Origin: Candidatus Heimdallarchaeota archaeon
GTDB taxonomy: Archaea > Asgardarchaeota > Heimdallarchaeia > JABLTI01
Direction of reading: 5' to 3'
Length of the DNA stretch: 12,558 nucleotides
NCBI GenBank assembly: GCA_019894765.1
Contig: JAGXNT010000107.1
Coordinates: 1-12,558, forward strand
Below the pieces are notes generated by a model, which was given only the letters and a program-made list of their open reading frames with translations, searched no databases and was not told the origin of the DNA. The translations under genes were made by a program, and so were the position numbers. This document shows positions 1 to 6,276 of the stretch, one piece after another (within the stretch, counting starts at the first letter, position 1; each line of letters opens with the position of its first letter).

Positions 1-2028
1 CAATGGCAAGAGAAACAAAAAGCGGGTGTCTTCTATACCTCTTATGATGTAGTGAATTTCATGTGTAAGGAAGCATTAATTCAATATCTTACTACAAGCA
101 CCAGAATTCCTGAAGCGCAGCTAATATCTTTGTTTTGGAAAAACATAGATTCTATACAAACCAATTTTATAATGAAGGATCTAATCTTACTAAAACAAAA
201 AATCAAAAATATACGTATCCTTGACCCTGCCTGTGGTTCCGGCGCTTTTCTTCTTGGTTTTCTTAATCTCTTGGTTAGAATGCTAAGTAAAATTCATTCA
301 TTATTAGATGATGAATTTACTGGACAAGAAATTCTACAAGATGTTCTACAGCACAACTTGTTTGGATTAGATATTGATTCAGAAGCTCTTTCCATTTGTC
401 AGCTGAGATTGTTGTTTTATCATCATTCATTAGTAGGAGTAAATCTAGTCTCAAATCGATTAAATATTTTACAAGAAAATGCGATTTTAAGTACATTAGA
501 CAATTCTATTTTGAAAGAAAAATTCGACATAGTTATAGGTAATCCTCCGTTTATCAGACAAGAGCAATTTCTAGAAGAGACAAAAGATCAATTGAAAGAT
601 TCAACAAATATCAAGGATTATCTTTATACAAAACTAGAAAGCAACTTTGCCACAGAAGTAAATTTACCTCGAGAAAGAAAAAGTGATTTTTATATTTATT
701 TCTTTTATAGAGGATTAAGTCTCTTAAAAGAAGGTGGAATCCTAAGCTATGTTACTTCAAACTCCTGGCTCGATGCCAAATTTGGTATGAATTTTCAGAA
801 ATTTCTGTTGGAGAATTATCAATTACAAGTTATTTACGCAAACCAGCAAAGCAAATCGTTCTCAGCAGCAGTAAATACAGCCATCACTTTTCTTGTCAAT
901 CCTAAACCAGAAACAGTGATAGATGATTCACATGTTCGTTTCATCCTGTTGAAATTCCCAAATTATATGGATTTACAACTAATCCATCGTTTAAACATAA
1001 TCACAAGCTCAGGAATTTTTGAGAATAATCTATTAAAAATTACTACCAAGAAACAAAGTGATTTGCTTCATCAGGGAATAAAAGACAATGATTATCGTGG
1101 AGAAAAATGGGGATCCCTTTATTTCCGCGCTCCTAGCATAGTCATAAAAATTCTAGATTCATTAAAAGATAATTTCATAGAATTATCAGAGCTAGGTCTT
1201 ATTCGTTATCCTATTAAAACTGGAGTCAATGATTTCTTCATTTTGGAAGAGGACAAGATTCTAGAGTATGGAATTGAAGAGGAGTTCTTAATTCCAGTAC
1301 TAAAAAGCCCTAAGAAAATTCAGAACTTAGAAATTCTTGCTGCGGAACTAGACACTAAGCTATTTACATGTGTCGAGACAATAGAGGAACTTCAAAATAA
1401 AAATGGAGCTTTAAAATACATAGAATGGGGTCAAAAACAAACTACCTCACTTAAGCAACAGTCATCAGGAGAAGTTCCCTGGCCTGAAGTACCTTCGCTT
1501 CAAAATAATAAACCTGCATGGTACTCAATCAAGAAAATACCTCCTGCAGATATTTTCTGCAGCAGATTTTTTGATCGACGATTTTTCTTTTGCTATACAA
1601 ATGAAAACTTAATCGAAGACCAAACTTTTTATGGATTAATTCTGGATGAAAAATATAAACTTGAGAAAAACCTCATAGTTGCTCTGCTAAATTCAACATT
1701 GATTTATTTACTAATGGAAGTCTTTGGTCGAACATCTCTTGGTAAAGGTGTTTTACAATATACAAAGAATGATTATGCAATGCTCCCAATTATTCATCCT
1801 GGAAAAATTCCAGAGAAACTAAAAATAGATCTTCTAAAAAATTTCCAACCAATTCATGATAGAGATATCAAATCTATCTATGAGGAAGTAAATGAACCCG
1901 ATAGAAGACAATTTGACAAGCTTTTATTCAATTGGTTAGGATTATCAGAAAAAGAAGTAAAAGAAGTTTATTCCTCACTTATTAGTCTCATTTCTCAAAG
2001 ACTTGAAAAGTCTGGACAGAGGATTTAA
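1..2028 (+). CDS. N6-adenine DNA methyltransferase (type IIG / Eco57I-like), 5'-truncated by the window edge
   Basis: The reading frame is open from base 1, so the gene starts outside the window. The GTG at 52 is internal: the codons before it encode GVFYTSYDVVNFM, the motif X region (..YT...V..FM) that precedes the SAM-binding fold in this family. Motif I is DPACGSGAF at about nt 223-249, an acidic motif II-like GLDIDSEAL follows, and the catalytic motif IV is NPPF at nt 541-552. These mark a gamma-class N6-adenine methyltransferase that moves methyl from SAM to adenine in DNA. The C-terminal half (about nt 1150-1830) resembles TaqI/Eco57I-type target-recognition domains, with IRYPIKTGVNDFFIL and a late LLNSTLIYLL segment. 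A nuclease domain, if present, would be upstream of the window, so restriction activity cannot be judged. It could be a type IIG enzyme, a PglX-like protein or an orphan methyltransferase. No specificity subunit or other defence gene follows. Confidence 0.88.
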   Translation, partial: QWQEKQKAGVFYTSYDVVNFMCKEALIQYLTTSTRIPEAQLISLFWKNIDSIQTNFIMKDLILLKQKIKNIRILDPACGSGAFLLGFLNLLVRMLSKIHSLLDDEFTGQEILQDVLQHNLFGLDIDSEALSICQLRLLFYHHSLVGVNLVSNRLNILQENAILSTLDNSILKEKFDIVIGNPPFIRQEQFLEETKDQLKDSTNIKDYLYTKLESNFATEVNLPRERKSDFYIYFFYRGLSLLKEGGILSYVTSNSWLDAKFGMNFQKFLLENYQLQVIYANQQSKSFSAAVNTAITFLVNPKPETVIDDSHVRFILLKFPNYMDLQLIHRLNIITSSGIFENNLLKITTKKQSDLLHQGIKDNDYRGEKWGSLYFRAPSIVIKILDSLKDNFIELSELGLIRYPIKTGVNDFFILEEDKILEYGIEEEFLIPVLKSPKKIQNLEILAAELDTKLFTCVETIEELQNKNGALKYIEWGQKQTTSLKQQSSGEVPWPEVPSLQNNKPAWYSIKKIPPADIFCSRFFDRRFFFCYTNENLIEDQTFYGLILDEKYKLEKNLIVALLNSTLIYLLMEVFGRTSLGKGVLQYTKNDYAMLPIIHPGKIPEKLKIDLLKNFQPIHDRDIKSIYEEVNEPDRRQFDKLLFNWLGLSEKEVKEVYSSLISLISQRLEKSGQRI

Positions 2029-2036
2029 CCAAAAAC

Positions 2037-3374
2037 TCAACTTAGAACTTCTTTAGCAAGATAATAGTAAGCAACAAGCGAATAATCGAGAGTAACTAAT
2101 GATATTCGTTCATCGTTTCCATGAATACGATTAATGAGTTCTCCGAATTCTGTTCTAGGGTCCATTAAAGCGAATCCACAACATTCAACTCCAAGTTTCC
2201 TTAAGAAACGCAAATCTGTTGCTCCTGGATAAATCAAAGGTATGAATTTGTACTGCGGATTTATTTTCTGAATTGCTTTTTCCATTTTTTCAACATATAT
2301 AGATTTAATTGAGCTTTCGTTACCATAAGAGAAAAATCCTTCCTCATGTAGCAAGTCAATTTTCACTTCTTTAGCTAATTTCTTTCCGAGTGCTCTGTAA
2401 ATATGCTGTTTAATATAATCAAGATCTTGTCCAGGCAAAGTTCTTACATCTATATCAATAATTGCAAGTGCAGGTATAGTATTTGTTTTTGATCCTCCTT
2501 TTATTATATTAGGAGAAATGGACATTCTTGATAAGCTCGCTAAGGATTTAGCCATCTCAGGATTTGTATTTAACATTCTCTTGAGAATAAATGGTAGTGT
2601 CAGTTTGTTTGTTAACATGAAACGAGCAAAGGGTTTTATTGCAAATCCTTTTGCTATATGATTTAGATATCTAATCGTAACAGGCGGTTTATAGTCAAAC
2701 AATCTTTTCGATGCTTCTGCTGCTTTTACTATAGCATTATCGCTACCATAAGGAACAGAACCATGGCCTGGTGTCCCCGTGAAAGTTAATCTTATCCAAA
2801 CAGCTCCTTTCTCACCTATCATAAATCCGATATTGCCTGGAGATAGATTTATTCCACCCATTTCTGAAACAGCAAAATCACATTTCATTTCTTCTGGATG
2901 GTTTTCTAGCATCCACTCAATACCCCTTTTTCCACCCATTTCCTCGTCAGATACAATTACTAAAACAAGATCACCTTTAGGTTTGTATTTCTCTTGTTTC
3001 AATTGAGCAAAAACAACCGTTTGTACTGCAACTATAAATAACATATCCAATGATCCTCTACCCCAAATAAAATCATCAGCAAGTGTTGCTGAAAAAGGAG
3101 GATGAGTCCATTCTTCTTCATCATCAATTGGTACTACATCAACATGGGATGGTCCAAACATGAAATTAGGTCCTTTGCCCGTTCCCTTAATTCGTGCAAC
3201 TAGATTTCCTCTATTAAGGGCTGATTCATATATCTTGCATTTGATACCTTTTGATTTCAAATACTTCTCAATTGTAATGATGCTTTTCATCTCATTTCCA
3301 GGGGGATTCACGCACTTGTTTTGAATTAATTCTTGCAGTAGTTTAGTTGCTTCATCCAATGTTTTTTCATTCAT
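2037..3374 (-). CDS. M20 family zinc metallopeptidase (ArgE/DapE/carboxypeptidase-like)
   Basis: This is a 445-aa co-catalytic metallopeptidase or amidohydrolase of the M20 family, probably cytosolic as no signal peptide is seen. Numbered from the ATG at 3374, the ligand set is intact: HVD (H77, D79), the bridging aspartate in GRGSLDM (D110), catalytic and metal-binding glutamates in DEE (E144, E145), SEMGG (E171) and the C-terminal HGNDERIS (H418). The inserted dimerisation domain carries TPGHGSVP (about 202-208). The usual DMKG after the bridging Asp is DMLF here. The frame extends upstream to a TTG at 3431, but that would overlap the preceding gene. The ATG at 3374 has GTGAGTGAT about 6 nt upstream and begins with a typical M20 first helix. 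It lies 34 bp downstream of the DUF61 gene and is probably cotranscribed with it. The substrate (dipeptide, acetyl- or succinyl-amino acid) cannot be read from sequence. Confidence 0.9.
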   Translation of the reverse strand: MNEKTLDEATKLLQELIQNKCVNPPGNEMKSIITIEKYLKSKGIKCKIYESALNRGNLVARIKGTGKGPNFMFGPSHVDVVPIDDEEEWTHPPFSATLADDFIWGRGSLDMLFIVAVQTVVFAQLKQEKYKPKGDLVLVIVSDEEMGGKRGIEWMLENHPEEMKCDFAVSEMGGINLSPGNIGFMIGEKGAVWIRLTFTGTPGHGSVPYGSDNAIVKAAEASKRLFDYKPPVTIRYLNHIAKGFAIKPFARFMLTNKLTLPFILKRMLNTNPEMAKSLASLSRMSISPNIIKGGSKTNTIPALAIIDIDVRTLPGQDLDYIKQHIYRALGKKLAKEVKIDLLHEEGFFSYGNESSIKSIYVEKMEKAIQKINPQYKFIPLIYPGATDLRFLRKLGVECCGFALMDPRTEFGELINRIHGNDERISLVTLDYSLVAYYYLAKEVLS

Positions 3375-3408
3375 TTCCAAATCACTCACATTTAATTCCA
3401 GAATAAAC

Positions 3409-3837
3409 TCAGGTATAACCAACAACAACAATGGACCCTATTTTCCTGACAGCTGAAAATACTTCGGGTTTCCAAACATAAGGTTGATGCTCTTCAAATT
3501 TAAATTTGCTAAATTCATCTGTAATTCTACCTGAAATCCTATGAATAATATATAATTCACGTAATCCTCCAGATACAGAATAAATTCCCTTTCCAAGACT
3601 TGTTCTTCGTAGTAAAATAACTGGGAGTTTTACTTCCGACCATTCTTTTTCGGGGAAAAATTGACAAATAATTTCAAGATGTTGTTTCTTAAATCTATGG
3701 AACTTCTTGTTCTTAGTCTGCACTTGTGGTTTCTCCTCTGAAAGCAATACCTTCAAAGATTTTCTTTCCGTTGGAAGATGGTCATTCAATTTCTCAATAT
3801 CAAGAGACCATATAAGATCTAGCATTTTATCAGACAT
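3409..3837 (-). CDS. DUF61 / UPF0216 family protein of unknown function
   Basis: I recognise a DUF61 (UPF0216) protein by its conserved blocks: an N-terminal helix leading to LNDHLPTERKSLKVLL (about residues 17-32), a central H-x3-K-x2-LE stretch, LPVILLRRTSLGKGIYSVSG (about 72-91), an ELYIIHRISGR strand and the C-terminal YVWKPEVFSAVRK. The family is characteristic of archaea and has no established function that I know of, so this gene is the main taxonomic marker here. I chose the ATG at 3837 (142 aa). The frame opens eight codons earlier at a TTG (3861), but the family normally begins just before the LN-x-HLP block. It is the first gene of a likely two-gene leftward unit with the M20 peptidase 34 bp downstream. 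The pairing may only reflect cotranscription. Confidence 0.85.
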   Translation of the reverse strand: MSDKMLDLIWSLDIEKLNDHLPTERKSLKVLLSEEKPQVQTKNKKFHRFKKQHLEIICQFFPEKEWSEVKLPVILLRRTSLGKGIYSVSGGLRELYIIHRISGRITDEFSKFKFEEHQPYVWKPEVFSAVRKIGSIVVVGYT

Positions 3838-3906
3838 TTCAAGCTCATAAATAAACAACAATCAAAAAATCTTTCGACTCTTTTTCCATGTTAAAATGTG
3901 TAGACC

Positions 3907-3916
3907 TTATATTAAG
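3907..3916 (-). promoter_or_regulatory. Putative TATA box for the DUF61-M20 unit
   Basis: Read leftward the site is CTTAATATAA. It would put transcription start about 48 nt upstream of the ATG at 3837. It is the best TATA-like element on that strand of the 195-bp divergent region. Assigned only by composition and spacing in an AT-rich background. Confidence 0.3.
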
Positions 3917-3956
3917 TATTAATTAAGAAGAGTGCTTTTAGAAACTAAAGCATTAA

Positions 3957-3965
3957 ACTTTAAAC
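3957..3965 (+). promoter_or_regulatory. Putative TATA box for the small zinc-protein gene
   Basis: ACTTTAAAC, preceded by an A-rich stretch that could serve as BRE, lies about 70 nt upstream of the ATG at 4033 and predicts a leader of about 45 nt. The AT-rich background makes this tentative. Confidence 0.3.
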
Positions 3966-4032
3966 GCTACAATATTACATAAAGCTAAACTGAAAAGAAA
4001 AATCATCACAATTCCACTAAAGGTTGATATAA

Positions 4033-4329
4033 ATGACTCAAGAAACATTTGATCCAAAACTTCCATCCGGCTTTAATTATTCAATAAAGAATGGTGAAAT
4101 GATCCTGAATTTCTTCTGTGATTGCTGTCATGAAGAAATCAAAGTCTCAAAGAAATTACAAGAGAAAATAGAAAAATTGGAAAAATCATTTCAAGAAGTT
4201 TTTGATGACCTTAAAGACGAAATGGATGGTCGATTTTTCAGATGCGATCAATGTAAATTCTTAATTTGCAAAAGCTGTTGGGAAAATAGAGACGAGAAAT
4301 GCAAAAAATGTTCAATCAAAGTAGCATAA
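4033..4329 (+). CDS. Small Cys-rich zinc-binding protein with a central helical/coiled-coil segment
   Basis: The 98-aa protein has nine cysteines. One cluster, CDCC, is near the N-terminus (C29, C31, C32). Three C-x2-C pairs are near the C-terminus (C71/C74, C79/C82, C90/C93). Taking C29/C32 as a pair gives four C-x2-C knuckles, enough for two zinc ions. Between them, residues 36-65 form a charged, heptad-like helix (KLQEKIEKLEKSFQEVF), so the N-terminal knuckle could fold back on the C-terminal ones. The segment RCDQCKFLICKSCW recalls treble-clef or RING/IBR-like folds, but I cannot assign a family. The start has an AAAGGTTGAT Shine-Dalgarno-like sequence. No enzymatic motif is visible; a role in protein or nucleic-acid binding is only a guess. 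The flavin oxidoreductase follows 90 bp downstream on the same strand, with its own candidate promoter. Confidence 0.8.
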   Translation: MTQETFDPKLPSGFNYSIKNGEMILNFFCDCCHEEIKVSKKLQEKIEKLEKSFQEVFDDLKDEMDGRFFRCDQCKFLICKSCWENRDEKCKKCSIKVA

Positions 4330-4363
4330 TAAACCCTCTCGAAAATCCTACTGTTTAGAAGGA

Positions 4364-4372
4364 AAATTATAT
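4364..4372 (+). promoter_or_regulatory. Putative TATA box for the flavin oxidoreductase gene
   Basis: AAATTATAT lies about 50 nt upstream of the ATG at 4420, implying a leader of about 26 nt that contains the TGAGGT ribosome-binding site at 4408-4413. If real, the gene can be transcribed independently of the zinc-protein gene. Confidence 0.3.
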
Positions 4373-4419
4373 CGCTATTTTTAATAGTACTAATTGTTAT
4401 ACTAGTCTGAGGTTCGAAA

Positions 4420-5511
4420 ATGTCTAAAATCTTCACTTCGTTCAAAATTAAAAATGCCGAATTAAAAAACCGATTAATACGATCAGCAACCACTTCTTAT
4501 TGGTCAGATGAGGAAGGAATCCTAAGAAAACCAATTCTGGAATATTATGATGTTTTAGCAAAAGGCGGTTTAGGTTTCATAATTAAAGGCCATTCCTATG
4601 TCTTGGAAAGCGGTAAAGCTCATACTGGACAATCTGGGCTTACTAATGAAAAACACTTGCCTAAAATGAAAGAATTGACTAAAATCGTTCATTCAGAAGA
4701 TGTTCCAATTATTGCTCAAATTAACCATGCAGGTATGTCTGGAAAAGTGGATAGAGTAACTGCATCACAATATATAACAGAAAATTGGGAAGCAAGAGAG
4801 GCATCAATAGATGATATACAACAAATCATTGAAGGATTTGCAAATGCAGCTGATTATGCAATTCAAGCAGGATTCGATGGTGTGCAAATACATGGAGCTC
4901 ACGGTTATCTTGTTAGCCAGTTTCTGTCTGATAGAGTGAACAAACGTGAAGATAAATACGGTGGTACTCTTAAAAATAGAGCAAGGCTCCTCTTCGAAAT
5001 TTTTGATGCAATAAAGAAGAAGATTGGAAACGCTCACATTATAGGGATAAAGATGAACTGTGATGATTTCGCTTCTGAAGGTGGAATAACAATAAAAGAT
5101 TCAGTAGTTATTGCTAATTGGTTAGATGAAAAAGGGATTGATTTAATTGAAATATCCGGAGGGGGACCAGAACAAAACCGAGATATTAGAAAGACTCGAG
5201 CAAAACCAGCAGAAGATTCACCATATTATGAAGCTAACTTTTCAGGCCATGCTGAGATGATCAGAAGAACTATACCATCAGTTTCCTTAGCTCTTGTTGA
5301 TGGAATTAGAAATGTCTCTACAATGAATGCCATTTTGGACTGTAATTTAGCAGATTTAATCTCTATGAGTAAACCTTTGATCAATGAACCAGATTTACCA
5401 AATAAATTGAAAGCAGGACAACCAGAATCAAATTGCATTGATTGTCGAGAATGTGTCTCAAGAGATCGCTTTGGTTATATGATGTTAAGCTGTGCACAAC
5501 TTGAAAAATGA
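4420..5511 (+). CDS. NADH:flavin oxidoreductase, Old Yellow Enzyme family (single-domain), with C-terminal Cys motif
   Basis: The 363-aa protein is a complete FMN-binding TIM barrel of the OYE/2,4-dienoyl-CoA reductase family, which reduces activated C=C bonds or related substrates with NAD(P)H. Typical features are the N-terminal LKNRLIRSATTSYW (15-28), AQINHAG (99-105), the substrate-binding HGAHGYL (H158, H161) followed by FLSDRVNKREDKYGG, and a phosphate-binding SLALVDGIR region near 289-297. The C-terminus has four cysteines: C339, C342, C345 and C358. The 2,4-dienoyl-CoA reductase subfamily has a [4Fe-4S] motif C-x2-C-x3-C-x11-C in this place. Here it reads C-x2-C-x2-C-x12-C, with the same overall span. 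The flavodoxin-like and NAD(P)-binding domains of full-length FadH-type enzymes are absent, so a partner may supply electrons. Start: TGAGGT sits 6 nt before the ATG. Substrate unknown. Confidence 0.92.
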   Translation: MSKIFTSFKIKNAELKNRLIRSATTSYWSDEEGILRKPILEYYDVLAKGGLGFIIKGHSYVLESGKAHTGQSGLTNEKHLPKMKELTKIVHSEDVPIIAQINHAGMSGKVDRVTASQYITENWEAREASIDDIQQIIEGFANAADYAIQAGFDGVQIHGAHGYLVSQFLSDRVNKREDKYGGTLKNRARLLFEIFDAIKKKIGNAHIIGIKMNCDDFASEGGITIKDSVVIANWLDEKGIDLIEISGGGPEQNRDIRKTRAKPAEDSPYYEANFSGHAEMIRRTIPSVSLALVDGIRNVSTMNAILDCNLADLISMSKPLINEPDLPNKLKAGQPESNCIDCRECVSRDRFGYMMLSCAQLEK

Positions 5512-5536
5512 TGCCAAATCTGTCAAAAATGTGAAT

Positions 5537-5570
5537 AGTCTTTAATTGTTTTTTAATTAAAGACTTTTTA
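5537..5570 (+). terminator. Hairpin plus T-tract terminator between convergent genes
   Basis: A perfect 11-bp inverted repeat (AGTCTTTAATT at 5537-5547 and its complement at 5555-5565) with a 7-nt loop is followed at once by TTTTT. It lies 25 bp after the stop of the flavin oxidoreductase and 13 bp before the end of the leftward membrane-protein gene. The T-tract is on the plus-strand side, so it should mainly serve the oxidoreductase; the stem could also form in the opposite transcript. Archaeal termination relies mostly on the U-tract, so the hairpin may add stability or 3'-end protection. Confidence 0.7.
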
Positions 5571-5582
5571 ATCTCTTTATTT

Positions 5583-6170
5583 CTATCCCAATTCTTCCGC
5601 TATAGCATTAAATGCTTTTACCCACTTCTTTTCTTCAATTAATGTTCGACCACTAAATCCAAAACCAATGAAAGTTCCCATAATTCCTATTGGTAATAGA
5701 ATTAAAATTGCTTCATTTGTCCAACCTGTATTCATAATGAAAATAGAAGATACAACAAATGATGTTACAATGATACACAATAATAGAAAGGTAGTAATCG
5801 CAAATCCTACGAATTTTCCAGGTTTCAGGCAATTTAATCTTTCTTGATTGATTTCCTTGCCATCCTTATCCTTTGTTTTAGGTAACGGTTTGAGATGTGA
5901 ATTCATTGCAGTGATATAGCTATTCAATAATTGAAATCTTCTAAAGAAAGCAAAGGGTGCTCCAACAAATGAAAGTGCCAATAGAAAATTACCAACAGCT
6001 GAATTCTTTGGAGAGGGAACTCCCTCTGGCAAAGATAATTTTGCCAATTTATTTAGACTTAGAAAACATAACAAATTATAGAATGGTGCCCAGAGTGTTC
6101 CTGTTACAAAGAATAAAATCAAATGCAATTTGAAATCAATAGTTGGGATAGATGTATTTTTCTTGTTCAT
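5583..6170 (-). CDS. Four-helix integral membrane protein, unknown function
   Basis: The 195-aa protein has four hydrophobic segments in two hairpins. Helices at about 14-38 and 60-77 are followed by a polar, charged loop (residues 80-117, RRFQLLNSYITAMN then KTKDKDGKEINQERLN). Helices at about 119-147 and 152-173 come next, then a short charged tail (EEKKWVKAFNAIAEELG). Positive charges in the first inter-hairpin loop and the tail suggest these face the cytoplasm, as would the N-terminus. There is no signal peptide, catalytic motif or Cys/His cluster, and I do not recognise the family. The aromatic-rich first helix with W27 and the FFRRFQLL stretch loosely recall small DUF4234-like membrane proteins, a weak impression only. 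The ATG at 6170 is about 35 nt downstream of the TATA-like core of a 43-bp repeat that recurs upstream of the PurF-like gene. Confidence 0.75.
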   Translation of the reverse strand: MNKKNTSIPTIDFKLHLILFFVTGTLWAPFYNLLCFLSLNKLAKLSLPEGVPSPKNSAVGNFLLALSFVGAPFAFFRRFQLLNSYITAMNSHLKPLPKTKDKDGKEINQERLNCLKPGKFVGFAITTFLLLCIIVTSFVVSSIFIMNTGWTNEAILILLPIGIMGTFIGFGFSGRTLIEEKKWVKAFNAIAEELG

Positions 6171-6201
6171 ATTCTATTACCCCATTTAACGAGCTTGAAT
6201 T

Positions 6202-6244
6202 GACTAGTTTTTCATAAACTAATAATGATATATATTTTTCTTAT
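6202..6244 (-). repeat. 43-bp direct repeat, copy 1; likely promoter of the four-helix membrane-protein gene
   Basis: This sequence matches 7825-7867 at 40 of 43 positions in the same orientation, with no gaps; differences are at repeat positions 6, 19 and 37. Similarity stops abruptly at both ends. Read leftward the core AAAAATATATATC looks like a BRE/TATA element. From there a start site near 6205 would leave a leader of about 35 nt to the ATG at 6170. It occupies the middle of the 106-bp gap between the end of the PurF-like gene and the start of the membrane-protein gene. Confidence 0.85.
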
Positions 6245-6276
6245 TCTCAATGAACCATACTTACAAATATAATTTT

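Noticed and set aside
52..54. GTG as the start of the methyltransferase
   Set aside because: The frame is open to base 1 and the codons before 52 encode a conserved motif X segment, so the GTG is an internal Val codon.
1999..2013. Small hairpin (AGACTT-gaa-AAGTCT) near the methyltransferase stop as a terminator
   Set aside because: Only 6 bp, inside coding sequence, and no T-tract follows on either strand.
3375..3431. Upstream TTG start for the M20 peptidase
   Set aside because: It would overlap the end of the DUF61 gene and add 19 residues not typical of the family; the ATG at 3374 fits better.
1..3861. A defence island around the methyltransferase
   Set aside because: The neighbours are a metallopeptidase and a DUF61 protein with no nuclease, helicase, ATPase or toxin signature; only the methyltransferase itself suggests defence.
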